Shown: positions 1 through 7,639 of the stretch, piece by piece | Numbering within the stretch: the first letter of the stretch is position 1 | Layout: every line of letters starts with the position of its first letter | Assembly: GCA_003149065.1 (NCBI GenBank) | Contig: QGFZ01000001.1 | Span: forward strand, 868,001-932,000 | Origin: Ruminococcaceae bacterium R-25 | Lineage (GTDB): Bacteria; Bacillota; Clostridia; Saccharofermentanales; Saccharofermentanaceae | Reading direction: 5' to 3' | DNA length: 64,000 nt | The notes under the pieces: model-generated | The model's database searches: none | Told to the model about the DNA's origin: nothing | The model's input: the letters and a program-made list of their open reading frames with translations, nothing else | Position numbers and translations under genes: made by a program

Positions 1-332
1 AGGTTCTGAGCTGCCTTTCTGCATGAATCGAATGTATTTGAAAGAGAATGAGAAAGCGAGATGGAGAGGATATCAAGACCCTGCTTCAGATACTTCTCGA
101 AAAATGCCTCCTGAACCTCAATGTTCTTGATACCTGTTGTATACATGGAATCCTTGGACATTGATGTATAGAAATCCTGAGGTGAGATATTCTCCCAGTC
201 GAGCGTAGAGTCTTCGGTATGTCCGTCAGGGAATGTGATATTTCCCGGAAGATAATCGTCAATGCCGAATCTCTTTCTGAGATCCTTTGTAAGGTCTGTT
301 GAGCTGTCTGTGAGAATTACATAATCAGCCAT
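1..332 (-). CDS. DegV family fatty-acid-binding protein, N-terminal part
   Basis: Only the first ~110 residues are present; the gene runs off the left edge. The N-terminus MADYVILTDSSTDL carries the TDSSTDL motif typical of DegV proteins, followed by the usual segment with a TTGI motif and a SLSHSLSNTF segment. The start at 332 is supported by AAGGAG about 7 nt upstream of the ATG. DegV/FakB-type proteins bind a fatty acid and can present it to the FakA kinase for phospholipid synthesis. That role is family knowledge; FakA is not in this window. The acyltransferase operon directly upstream fits a lipid neighbourhood but does not prove a functional link. Confidence 0.85.
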   Translation of the reverse strand, partial: MADYVILTDSSTDLTKDLRKRFGIDDYLPGNITFPDGHTEDSTLDWENISPQDFYTSMSKDSMYTTGIKNIEVQEAFFEKYLKQGLDILSISLSHSLSNTFDSCRKAAQN

Positions 333-379
333 TTTCTGTTCTCCTTGTTTATATGTATTAAAATTTGAAAACTTATTCT

Positions 380-425
380 TAGATCTTTCCAATCTAAATA
401 AGGCTTAACGCCTAAAAATACCTTT
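380..425 (-). terminator. possible weak terminator after the lipid operon
   Basis: Downstream of the tandem acyltransferase stop there is a short AGGC/GCCT stem with a 4-5 nt loop, followed on the minus strand by a T-rich stretch. The stem is short, so readthrough into the DegV gene is possible. Confidence 0.25.
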
Positions 426-427
426 TC

Positions 428-1822
428 CTATTTTCCACCAGCTTTTGCACTCCTTGCCTCTTCGATTTCCTTACTGATCTTTTCAAGATTCGCCTTCATC
501 TCGGCTCTTATCTTTCTGATGTAAGAATTCATACCGGGCTTGGTCTCGGAAATCGCCTGACGCTTCAAGCTGTATAAGGCTTCGCGCATTATTTCATTGG
601 CTTTCTCCAAAGACTCATTATCTGTTACAAGCCCTTCTTTGTCAAACTCAATCGGGTCTCCGACAACGAATCTTGTAGGCTTGAACATTTTATAAGATGT
701 ATGAATATAAACAGGCACTACGGGCCTCTTTGTGTAGATCGAGAGCATAGCAGGTCCCTTCTGGAATTCTATGAGTTCATCATCGTAATTCATATGTCCT
801 TCCGGGAAGATAATGAAAGGCTCATGGTTCTTAAGACCGTTCATCATGGTCTTCAACGAGTTCCAGTCAAATCCGGACCTGTCGAGCAGTACGCATCCCA
901 TTGCCTTTTCGAAAAAGCCCCATGACTTATTAACTTCAGCAACATCCTTTGCAGCGAGGCTCCTGCAGTAAACTCTCTTGAAAACATAGTAAAGAAGCGC
1001 AGAATCGATCCACCAGGAATGGTTTGCGACAATTACCATGCCCTTGTCCATATATCTTGTACCGCGGGCAAGATCACCTCCGTAAGTGATCTTCGTTCTC
1101 ATGAGGAGTTTAATACCCGGCATAGCCGTAGCCTTCATGAAGTTATAAAGGAAACCTGCATACTTCGGGCGCTTTAACTTTTCGCCATCGGCAATAAGGA
1201 AGTTTCTTAAATAGAACTGCCTGTAAGTTTCAGTCCTCTCCTGGAGTTCTCTTGTAAATGCCTCTGCCCTGTCCTGCAATGTATCAAGGCCTTCACGGCA
1301 GATATAAGTATCCGGATACATGTAGCTTCCTACAAATACCAGATCCCTTTTGCCCGGTCCGATACGTCCGTTATGGAAAACAGGAACGATAGGACAGCCA
1401 GAGCTTAATGAGATAAGAGCTGCCGCCTGCTTATATTCCATGAGCTTTCCTTCGGTCTCAATATGACCTTCCGGGAAGATCAGGATATCGCAGCCTTTGT
1501 TAAGCACCTCAACAGCTTTATTTACAGCATCCATGTTGCCTGTAACTTCATCAACACGGATAACGCCCATTGCCTTCAAAAGGAACGTAAGAAACGGATT
1601 AAATGCATAGAACTGCGCTCCTACGAGCACGTACTTTCTCCTTCCCGGGAATGCGAGCAAAGCTTCTACATAATCCAGGAACGCAGTGTGGTTCATGGCA
1701 ATGATCTTAGGGCCCTTATACTTCTGCTTTATTTCCTTACGAAGATATATCTTCTTTATCGGGAAAAGGATCAAAGCAGGGATTATGCTGTTTAAGATAA
1801 GGAGCCATCTGATTAAAAACAT
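428..1822 (-). CDS. tandem PlsC-type acyltransferase (two acyltransferase domains)
   Basis: 464 aa with two complete PlsC/LPLAT domains in a row. Domain 1 has the catalytic NHTAFLD (His45, Asp50) and FPEGH at about 116-120. Domain 2 has NHSWWID (His268, Asp273) and FPEGH at about 339-343. The family transfers acyl chains from acyl-ACP or acyl-CoA to lysophosphatidate-like acceptors. Single-domain PlsC is about 240 aa, so this is a duplication within one protein with both active sites intact. A hydrophobic N-terminus (residues 5-25) suggests membrane attachment. The start overlaps the stop of the upstream acyl-AMP ligase gene, indicating translational coupling. Acceptor and product are unknown; two acylations of one backbone, or acylation of two substrates, are inference. 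Confidence 0.9.
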   Translation of the reverse strand: MFLIRWLLILNSIIPALILFPIKKIYLRKEIKQKYKGPKIIAMNHTAFLDYVEALLAFPGRRKYVLVGAQFYAFNPFLTFLLKAMGVIRVDEVTGNMDAVNKAVEVLNKGCDILIFPEGHIETEGKLMEYKQAAALISLSSGCPIVPVFHNGRIGPGKRDLVFVGSYMYPDTYICREGLDTLQDRAEAFTRELQERTETYRQFYLRNFLIADGEKLKRPKYAGFLYNFMKATAMPGIKLLMRTKITYGGDLARGTRYMDKGMVIVANHSWWIDSALLYYVFKRVYCRSLAAKDVAEVNKSWGFFEKAMGCVLLDRSGFDWNSLKTMMNGLKNHEPFIIFPEGHMNYDDELIEFQKGPAMLSIYTKRPVVPVYIHTSYKMFKPTRFVVGDPIEFDKEGLVTDNESLEKANEIMREALYSLKRQAISETKPGMNSYIRKIRAEMKANLEKISKEIEEARSAKAGGK

Positions 1823-3774
1823 TATTCTTTTGACTCCTTATTCTGTTCGATAAGATAATCCGCAATTGCCATAGGCGTAATAAGCGGAGTCTCAGTCATG
1901 TTGAGATTTCTGCCTGTAGCTTCAGCAACTTTGGAGAGCATCTCGACATATTCCATCGAATCGCCGCCAAGCGTAACGAAATTAGATGTTTCAGTGATCT
2001 CTGATCTGTCCTTGTTAAGAACTTCAGCATATACATCACAAACTTTGGAGATAAGCTCGGTATATTCTGCAGTTCTTGTACGTGTAACTTCCTCTTCAGT
2101 AGGTCTTGTACATTCGGTTGCAAAGAGCTCCATCTTTTCGAGCTTCTGGCTCAAAGCTTTACGGTCAATGCCTTTGAAGTTCTCAGGCATCGTGCCGATA
2201 AGGTTAAGCACCTTAACAGGTCTCTCGGACATTGTAAGTGTATCGATCGATGTGAATACTGACTTAAGTGATGACGCTTTCTCGAAAGCGCCCATCGTGC
2301 CGTCATCTGCAAGAACAAGAACCATCTGCTTCTCTTCTGCTCCGGGGAGCTGGCAGTTGATCATAGCCTCCTGTGTGAAAGCGCCCTTGTCGATACGTGA
2401 TTCGATCTCTTCAGGTGAGATGTTCTCACCATTAGGTCCGATGATGACGTCGTCCAAACGTCCGATGATATGAAGTCTTCCGGTCTCATCGATATTAACG
2501 AGATCGTTAGTGGGATAGAAATCTTCATTAAACTCATTGAACTTTCCATCAACATAGATGCCGTTCATTGAGTGATCCTTAGGGATCAAAAGTTCGCCCT
2601 GCTCACTGATCTTATACTTAACATTGCTGAAGATCTTACCAGTGCTCGTGCCGTTTCTGAACTTGGACTTTCTTGAGAGCTCAACGCAGATAACGCCGCA
2701 CTCAGTAAGGCCGTAGCCTGCATAGATCGAATAGCCCAGACCATTGAGAACTTCAAGTGTTCTGGGTGCAATAAATCCGCCACCGGAGATAAGGAAAGCG
2801 AGTTTTTCGCCCATGAGCTGGCTTCTTACCTTCTTGAAAATGATATTCCTGACAATGACAGGTCCCAAGAGCGGGAAAATATTCTGAAGCTTATTGGAGA
2901 ACCTGATAGCTTTATTAAACTTCTCAGTCTTTCCCTGCTTTGCAACTTCCCTCTCAAGTGCTGCAACAGTCTTGTTCCAGACCAAAGGAATAGCAAAGAA
3001 ATGAGTAACTCCTACTCTCTTACATACAAACTGAATGCTCTGTGCATCGTACTTCGGAAGGAATACGAATCCTCTACCGAAGAACATGAACCACATCAGG
3101 GTCGCGATAAGGCCGAAGATGTGATAGAACGGCAGGAACGCAAGATTATGGATATCGAGCTTTGCATTGTACTGGATAGACTGGTTTGTCTTTACGATAT
3201 CAGCGCTCATCTCAACCTGCAGACAGATCGTCTTGCCGCTGTGGCTGATGATCTTAGGCTTTGATGTAGAACCTGATGTGATGAGGATGATCTCGTCAGC
3301 CCAATTAACCATGGACTTATCGAACTTGACTGATTTGCCCTCTTCGAGAAGGTCCTTAACAGAAACAGCCCTGTCGACTCTCTTATCTTCAGATACTACA
3401 AAAACAGGATCCATCTCTTTAACGATGTCGTTATTGATGTTGATGTTATGTCTTGTGTTAAGAAGGATCGGCTTAAAGCCTGCCTGCAAAAGGCCCCAGA
3501 ACAAAGCTACCCAATCGCATGAGTTCTCAAGAAAGATTCCAACGAACTTGCTGCTTGATTCCTGCTTTTCTGCATATGTGATTGCAGCCTTAGAAAAGAG
3601 ATCCACCCTCTCGTAAAGCTCGTAATAGGACATTCTGCAGATCTCACCGTTTTCGAGCCATTCGCCGAAAAGCTCACTGGTGAACCTGTTCTTTATGATC
3701 GTATAGATCGACTCGAACGTCTGCGGCGCATTCTTAAGCGCTTCGATATTCTCTGTAACTATCTTCGAAACCAT
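1822..3774 (-). CDS. acyl-AMP ligase with C-terminal carrier (PP-binding) domain
   Basis: 650 aa. Residues ~30-530 form an ANL-superfamily adenylating domain: A3 motif TSGSTSKPK at 166-174, YAGYGLTECG further on, and GRLDDVIIGPNGENISPEEIE-type A8 motif. The last ~80 residues are an acyl-carrier domain with LGGDSMEYVEM; the phosphopantetheine serine is about Ser606. The enzyme would activate a carboxylic acid (probably fatty acid) with ATP and load it on its own carrier domain in cis. It is coupled to the tandem acyltransferase (1-nt overlap) and sits 6 nt after the hydrolase gene. This resembles in logic the Aas acyl-ACP synthetase/acyltransferase pair of Enterobacteria, split over two genes. 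A peptide or polyketide role is possible but no other megasynthase domains are nearby. Confidence 0.88.
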   Translation of the reverse strand: MVSKIVTENIEALKNAPQTFESIYTIIKNRFTSELFGEWLENGEICRMSYYELYERVDLFSKAAITYAEKQESSSKFVGIFLENSCDWVALFWGLLQAGFKPILLNTRHNININNDIVKEMDPVFVVSEDKRVDRAVSVKDLLEEGKSVKFDKSMVNWADEIILITSGSTSKPKIISHSGKTICLQVEMSADIVKTNQSIQYNAKLDIHNLAFLPFYHIFGLIATLMWFMFFGRGFVFLPKYDAQSIQFVCKRVGVTHFFAIPLVWNKTVAALEREVAKQGKTEKFNKAIRFSNKLQNIFPLLGPVIVRNIIFKKVRSQLMGEKLAFLISGGGFIAPRTLEVLNGLGYSIYAGYGLTECGVICVELSRKSKFRNGTSTGKIFSNVKYKISEQGELLIPKDHSMNGIYVDGKFNEFNEDFYPTNDLVNIDETGRLHIIGRLDDVIIGPNGENISPEEIESRIDKGAFTQEAMINCQLPGAEEKQMVLVLADDGTMGAFEKASSLKSVFTSIDTLTMSERPVKVLNLIGTMPENFKGIDRKALSQKLEKMELFATECTRPTEEEVTRTRTAEYTELISKVCDVYAEVLNKDRSEITETSNFVTLGGDSMEYVEMLSKVAEATGRNLNMTETPLITPMAIADYLIEQNKESKE

Positions 3775-3780
3775 TTTCCC

Positions 3781-4899
3781 TTAGATTCCCCAAACCTTTC
3801 TTACCTGATCGCACATCTCGAGGATAGCTGCCTGTGCCTGAGGCAGGATTCCGAAATAATCAAGGAAAGCATGTGACACGCCTCTGTATCTGATGTGCTT
3901 ATTGGAAATTCCGGCCTTATCCAAAAGCCTGGAATAATATTCTGACTGAATGCGGAGTCCATCATATTCAGCTGTAAATATGCCCGTAAAAGGCATGCCG
4001 CTTAAGTCAGCATAGATAGGGCTTACATCCGGTTTGCATTTAACTTCTTCATAGCGGCCGCCCGAATAAGCAAATACGATATTTGCCATAAGTTCGTTAT
4101 TGCCCTTACCGTCTGCTCTTCCGAGCTGGAGTCTGGAAGTAATGAGTTCCTTCTGCTCCTCATCGATATCGTACATATCGATATTCCAGTCGTAGAGCTT
4201 ATCCTGTGAAAACATATCAACTGCGGGATAAAACAAGCCTGCATAAGTGATCTTTGCATCAGACTTGTTATCCAGGATAGCTGCAAGAGCAAGGTTTGCG
4301 CCGGCACTGTCACCGAACAATCCGATGTGCTCTTTATCAACGCCTAAAGACTCACAGTCGTTATAAAGCTTTTCAACAGTTGCCATAACATCCTCAATAG
4401 CTGCCGGATAAACATTTTCCGGAGCAAGGCTGTAGTCAACGTTAAAGACTCTTACACCAAGGTTCTCAGCTGTATAGCGGCAGGGTTCTTTGTAAAACTC
4501 TGCTTTCGAAGCTATAAAAGATCCGCCGTGGATATAGATCAATGCGGGAAGAGTCTCTGCCTTTTTGTCAGCGAGAACATAAGAAAACACCTTAACGCTT
4601 CTGCCCTTAACATCGATATCAAAGGAACTCTCTTCGATTTCCTTCGTGCACATATCCTTGCAGTAAGTCTTAGTCGTCTGACGCATTCCCTCAATGGAGA
4701 ACTTCATCGGAACTGACTTCTGGAAAGCATAGATAGCGCTTCTGATAAAGAACTCACGAGAATCCATCTTGCCCTTGCCGTCACCGTCAGGTACTGCCTT
4801 AACGATGATCTTGCCGTCACCGTTTTCGATGACTTCCTCAGAAGCCATAATCTTCTTAACTAACTCAAAATCACAACTGTCCATAAATACCTTGCCCAA
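3781..4899 (-). CDS. alpha/beta hydrolase, HSL-type esterase/lipase family
   Basis: 372 aa. The oxyanion-hole motif HGGS is at 124-127, the nucleophile elbow GDSAG at 196-200 (Ser198), and a C-terminal SHAFLDYF holds the likely catalytic histidine. This is the signature of the hormone-sensitive-lipase (alpha/beta hydrolase fold 3) family, which hydrolyses carboxyl esters of short or medium acyl chains. The first ~80 residues before the hydrolase core are not recognised. No signal peptide is visible, so it should be cytoplasmic. It lies between the GT2 gene and the acyl-AMP ligase with gaps of only 6-9 nt, so it is part of the same operon and may edit or release an acyl product; that is inference. 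Confidence 0.88.
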   Translation of the reverse strand: MGKVFMDSCDFELVKKIMASEEVIENGDGKIIVKAVPDGDGKGKMDSREFFIRSAIYAFQKSVPMKFSIEGMRQTTKTYCKDMCTKEIEESSFDIDVKGRSVKVFSYVLADKKAETLPALIYIHGGSFIASKAEFYKEPCRYTAENLGVRVFNVDYSLAPENVYPAAIEDVMATVEKLYNDCESLGVDKEHIGLFGDSAGANLALAAILDNKSDAKITYAGLFYPAVDMFSQDKLYDWNIDMYDIDEEQKELITSRLQLGRADGKGNNELMANIVFAYSGGRYEEVKCKPDVSPIYADLSGMPFTGIFTAEYDGLRIQSEYYSRLLDKAGISNKHIRYRGVSHAFLDYFGILPQAQAAILEMCDQVRKVWGI

Positions 4900-4908
4900 A
4901 TTAAACTT

Positions 4909-5919
4909 TTAAACCTTTCCCAATATTCCGGAGCGTCCGAAGACGTAACTTAACAACATGATTATCACCAAACAAAGCACACCGCCCAGGAACATGTTCC
5001 AGCCCATGAAATAGAACAGGAGCATTACCAGGGTCGAGATGAAATACTTGATCGAACACGTAATGTAGTAGATAACGCTGATCTTCTGCTTGTGTCTGAT
5101 ACCTGCAGAGAAAACATTAAGGACCGCATGCATAGCCGTATTCCAGATATAGATACCGATGAGCCAGAAATAGAAAAACGGTATGTTGAACCATACCAAT
5201 ATGGATATGGTCAGAAGATAAAGCGTATAAAGCAACGCTGAAATAAGACCATAAGCCCAAAGCGATCTCTGGATCCTGATAGTATCCTTAATAGGTCTGA
5301 AATGCGTATTCTTATTGTTGTTCTCGTAGATTGTCTTAATGTCGATTCCGGTAACCTTCATGCCCTCTTTATGCGCTGTCGCAAGGACATTAAGCTCGAA
5401 CTCATATTTATTTCCGGGAATATCCTGGAGCCACATGCAAAGTCTTGTGGGGAAACCTCTTAAGCCTGACTGGTTGTCTCTTAAGTAAACACCCGTAACG
5501 ATCGTATAAACGATCTTAGACATATCGTTGCCGATCCTGGACTTGATCGGGATCTTCTCAGAAAGGTCACGCATGCCAAGTACAATACCGTCAGTCTTTC
5601 TGGTGAGCTTAGCGACACGCTCGATATCTTCGATTGCGTGCTGACCGTCAGAATCTGCGGTAACTATATAGTCGACTTCTTCAGCCAGGTTATTACCGAT
5701 ATACTCGAACCCGCGCTTCAAGGCAAAGCCCTTGCCCTTGTTCTCCTTATAGCCGATAATGTCTGCATAAGGCTGTGCCCTCTTGAAGAACTCATCGCAT
5801 CTTTCAAGGCTGCCGTCATTAACGGCAACAACCTTAAAGCCTCGCTTATAAAGCTCTTCGACAAGTCGAAGGAACTTCTCGTCAGGATTATAAACAGGCA
5901 AAAGAACCGCAGTCTTCAA
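4909..5919 (-). CDS. GT2 glycosyltransferase (DPM1/polyprenol type) with C-terminal membrane domain
   Basis: 336 aa. The N-terminal ~220 residues are a GT-A fold family 2 domain (LPVYNPDEKFLRLVEELY, NDGS, DSDGQH as the DXD motif). The C-terminal ~110 residues contain about four hydrophobic segments, like the GtrA-type domains attached to polyprenol-phosphate glycosyltransferases. It would move a sugar from a nucleotide donor to a membrane lipid at the inner face. The start is a TTG: an in-frame TAG lies three codons before it and no nearby ATG exists. The Shine-Dalgarno match is weak. It is the first gene of the operon that continues with hydrolase, acyl ligase and acyltransferases, suggesting an acylated glycolipid product (inference). 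Confidence 0.85.
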   Translation of the reverse strand: MKTAVLLPVYNPDEKFLRLVEELYKRGFKVVAVNDGSLERCDEFFKRAQPYADIIGYKENKGKGFALKRGFEYIGNNLAEEVDYIVTADSDGQHAIEDIERVAKLTRKTDGIVLGMRDLSEKIPIKSRIGNDMSKIVYTIVTGVYLRDNQSGLRGFPTRLCMWLQDIPGNKYEFELNVLATAHKEGMKVTGIDIKTIYENNNKNTHFRPIKDTIRIQRSLWAYGLISALLYTLYLLTISILVWFNIPFFYFWLIGIYIWNTAMHAVLNVFSAGIRHKQKISVIYYITCSIKYFISTLVMLLFYFMGWNMFLGGVLCLVIIMLLSYVFGRSGILGKV

Positions 5920-6100
5920 AGCTGATGCCTACCCAAAACCTTTCCCTTAAACCAAATGAGCACAAAAACCGAGTTTAAGATTTAAACAACATATTTTACT
6001 ATATTTATATTTTAAATAATAGGGTGACTAACCTTAACAATTACTTAAGAATGCCAAAGAGGACCTCCATCCTACTTTAAACACTAACTAACCACTAAAA

Positions 6101-6340
6101 CGAACGGCAAAATGAACGGCTACAGCCGTTCAAAATACCGTCCAAACACCCTAAAACAGAAGAAACGACGGCAAATCGGACGGCTATAGCCGTTCAAAAT
6201 ACCGCCCAAACACCCTAAAACAGAAGAAACGACGGCAAATCGGACGGCTATAGCCGTTCAAAATACCGCCCAAACATCCCAAAACAGAAAAACGAACGGC
6301 AAAACAGACGGCTAAAGCCGTCCAGATTACCGCCCATAAA
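6101..6340. repeat. four tandem ~64-bp palindromic repeats
   Basis: Units begin at 6101, 6166, 6230 and 6293 (65, 64, 63 and about 47 nt, the last truncated). Each carries a self-complementary core of the form ACGGCTATAGCCGT (variants ACGGCTACAGCCGT, ACGGCTAAAGCCGT), followed by a shared AAAATACCGCCCAAACA-like arm and an AAAACAGAA spacer. The units are nearly identical, so the duplication is recent or the sequence is selected. Short open frames crossing it are read-through artefacts. It directly abuts the left end of the nuclease unit. Confidence 0.9.
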
Positions 6341-6349
6341 AAAAGAAAT

Positions 6350-6426
6350 AGCACCTGCTGTTCTACGCCGTCAAGGGACGTATCCACTCGCCTACCGGCG
6401 CCCTTGACTGCTTGATCGCAGGTGCT
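6350..6426 (-). ncRNA. candidate structured RNA motif, copy 1 (left end)
   Basis: Read on the minus strand: outer stem AGCACCTGC/GCAGGTGCT (6418-6426 with 6350-6358), inner 8-bp stem GTCAAGGG/CCCTTGAC (6401-6408 with 6370-6377), and a 23-nt apical region holding a GCC-GGTA-GGC mini-hairpin and ending ACGT. It lies just after the stop of the nuclease gene and on the same strand, so it would be co-transcribed as its 3' region. The match to copy 2 (7474-7551) with compensatory stem changes is the main evidence that structure matters. Confidence 0.45.
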
Positions 6427-6438
6427 TAAAAGTGTTCA

Positions 6439-6460
6439 AGAGTTGGGTTACCCCAACTCT
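6439..6460. repeat. 22-bp palindrome, left copy
   Basis: Arms AGAGTTGGG and CCCAACTCT around a 4-nt centre, located between the nuclease stop codon and the left structured motif. A near-identical palindrome in inverted orientation lies at 7439-7461 on the other side of the gene. Confidence 0.7.
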
Positions 6461-6475
6461 CATCTAACGATGACT

Positions 6476-7279
6476 TTATGCAGCTTTAGTTTCAGATTTC
6501 CATATAAGAGCACTGTCAGGGATCATGTCATTGAATGCCGACAGCACTTGACTTACAAAGTATTCTTCATCAAAGTTCTGTTTGTCATATAAGATGATGT
6601 AAATTACTTCCCTTCCCGGTCTGTACTTTTCCAAAGAGAACCCATTAATTTTGGTAGCAGTACTAACTGAGTAGTTACCTTTATCATTCATACCCAATAT
6701 CTCGACATAGGAACATCGGTCAATTTCATAAAAGTTGGCCAGATAGTCAGGATTGATCATCTCGTTTATTGAAGGTAGATATACCGATGTCTCATACTTG
6801 AATGGAATTCCCATAAGCTCCAATAAGTCAGCACCCATCTGTTCATTTTTGGACTTGAGTTCACCGTGCTTACTGATAGTTGGCTTGTCTGGTTTGTACT
6901 TACCGCAGCAGCCGGCTTGATTGTTATAGAATGCATTGTCCATGCAGTGTGGATCCGAGAACTGTTTAATTGGGAATATAACTTTTGGCGGAGCAAAACA
7001 ATACATTCTTTTCCAATCATTAAGCAGAGACATGTATTCAGCATGTATCTTCTGAAATTCATTTATCTTATGAGCCAGATCTTGTCCTGTTTTTGTTGTG
7101 ACCCTTACTCTTCGTTGATGTCTACAATTAACCTTAGGGTTACTTGGATCATAATTGATGATAACGTATGATTTACCGTTTCTTTCTTTAAAATAACCGT
7201 GCGGCATCTTCTCAAGCATCAATCTTCTGTACTCCAGCTTAACTGCGTGGACCTTCATGGGATATACGATGTCGTTCAT
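6476..7279 (-). CDS. PD-(D/E)XK-type putative nuclease (paralog of the 60807-61601 gene)
   Basis: 267 aa, no recognised name. The C-terminal half has a restriction-endonuclease-like pattern: SKNEQ (Glu146), GIPFKYE (158-163), NPDYL (Asp178), then YVEILGMNDK (Glu193). The same order SK-x-E / GIP-KYE / PD / YE is seen in the protein encoded at 60807-61601, and both share an N-terminal P-x-G...RN-x-S-Y region, so they are full-length paralogs. A Cys/His cluster (HCMDN, AGCCGKY at about 111-128) might bind metal and is absent from the paralog. The start is supported by AAAGGAG about 10 nt upstream. It is flanked by inverted structured repeats. Nuclease activity is inferred from the motif only; the canonical lysine of ExK is not at its usual place. 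Confidence 0.6.
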   Translation of the reverse strand: MNDIVYPMKVHAVKLEYRRLMLEKMPHGYFKERNGKSYVIINYDPSNPKVNCRHQRRVRVTTKTGQDLAHKINEFQKIHAEYMSLLNDWKRMYCFAPPKVIFPIKQFSDPHCMDNAFYNNQAGCCGKYKPDKPTISKHGELKSKNEQMGADLLELMGIPFKYETSVYLPSINEMINPDYLANFYEIDRCSYVEILGMNDKGNYSVSTATKINGFSLEKYRPGREVIYIILYDKQNFDEEYFVSQVLSAFNDMIPDSALIWKSETKAA

Positions 7280-7438
7280 AAATAACTATCTCCTTTCTAA
7301 ACCGATAATGTCATTATGCATACTTGAAAACGGGTTTTGGGGGTAAGTTGCTCAGAAATGGAAAAAAGGCCTCTGAAATGAGACTTTTTGGCAAAAATTG
7401 AGACTGGTCTCAACTTGTAAAAGTTCCATCGTAAGATG

Positions 7439-7461
7439 AGAGTTGGGGTTACACCAACTCT
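7439..7461. repeat. 23-bp palindrome, right copy
   Basis: Arms AGAGTTGG and CCAACTCT. It is the inverted counterpart of 6439-6460 and is preceded by the same AAGATG block, at the inner edge of the right structured end. Confidence 0.7.
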
Positions 7462-7473
7462 TGACCACTAAAC

Positions 7474-7551
7474 AACACCTTAAATTCTGAGCAGTCAATG
7501 GTGCCGCAAGGCAAGGTTTACCGTCCATTGACGGCGAAGAATTAAGGTGTT
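7474..7551 (+). ncRNA. candidate structured RNA motif, copy 2 (right end)
   Basis: Outer stem AACACCTTAA-ATTC/GAATTAAGGTGTT (7474-7487 with 7539-7551, one bulged A), inner stem GTCAATGG/CCATTGAC (7494-7501 with 7525-7532), and a 23-nt apical region containing GCC-GCAA-GGC, a GNRA-type tetraloop hairpin, and ending CCGT. The apical region is exactly as long as in copy 1 and the stems differ by paired changes. Transcribed rightward it would sit in the leader of the zinc-ribbon gene at 7640. Confidence 0.45.
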
Positions 7552-7639
7552 AGTTAAGCAAATGTTAAGGTCTGTTTTATTGAACCTTAAAATCAATAAT
7601 GATATTATTCGGATATCTCAATACATGGAGGGTAATATA

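Larger units (their letters stand above)
6350..7551 (-). mobile_element. putative ~1.2-kb unit: PD-(D/E)XK nuclease gene between structured inverted ends
   Basis: The reverse complement of 6350-6475 aligns with 7430-7551 over about 125 bp. In both, outward from the gene, there is an ATCGT-AGATG block, a palindrome with AGAGTTGG/CCAACTCT arms, and then a large two-tier hairpin. Sequence diverges in the stems but pairing is kept on both sides. The enclosed gene (6476-7279) is the only one in the unit. I see no target-site duplication and no transposase of a known class, so calling it mobile is inference; a paired regulatory or RNA arrangement is the alternative. Confidence 0.5.

Noticed and set aside
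6184-6387. 67-aa open frame across the 64-bp repeats
   Set aside because: Repetitive translation, no ribosome binding site, and it runs into the structured left end of the nuclease unit.
6350-7551. IS200/IS605 or IscB/TnpB-type element
   Set aside because: The encoded protein has no HUH tyrosine transposase, RuvC or HNH motif, and both ends are inverted rather than the directional left and right ends of those elements.
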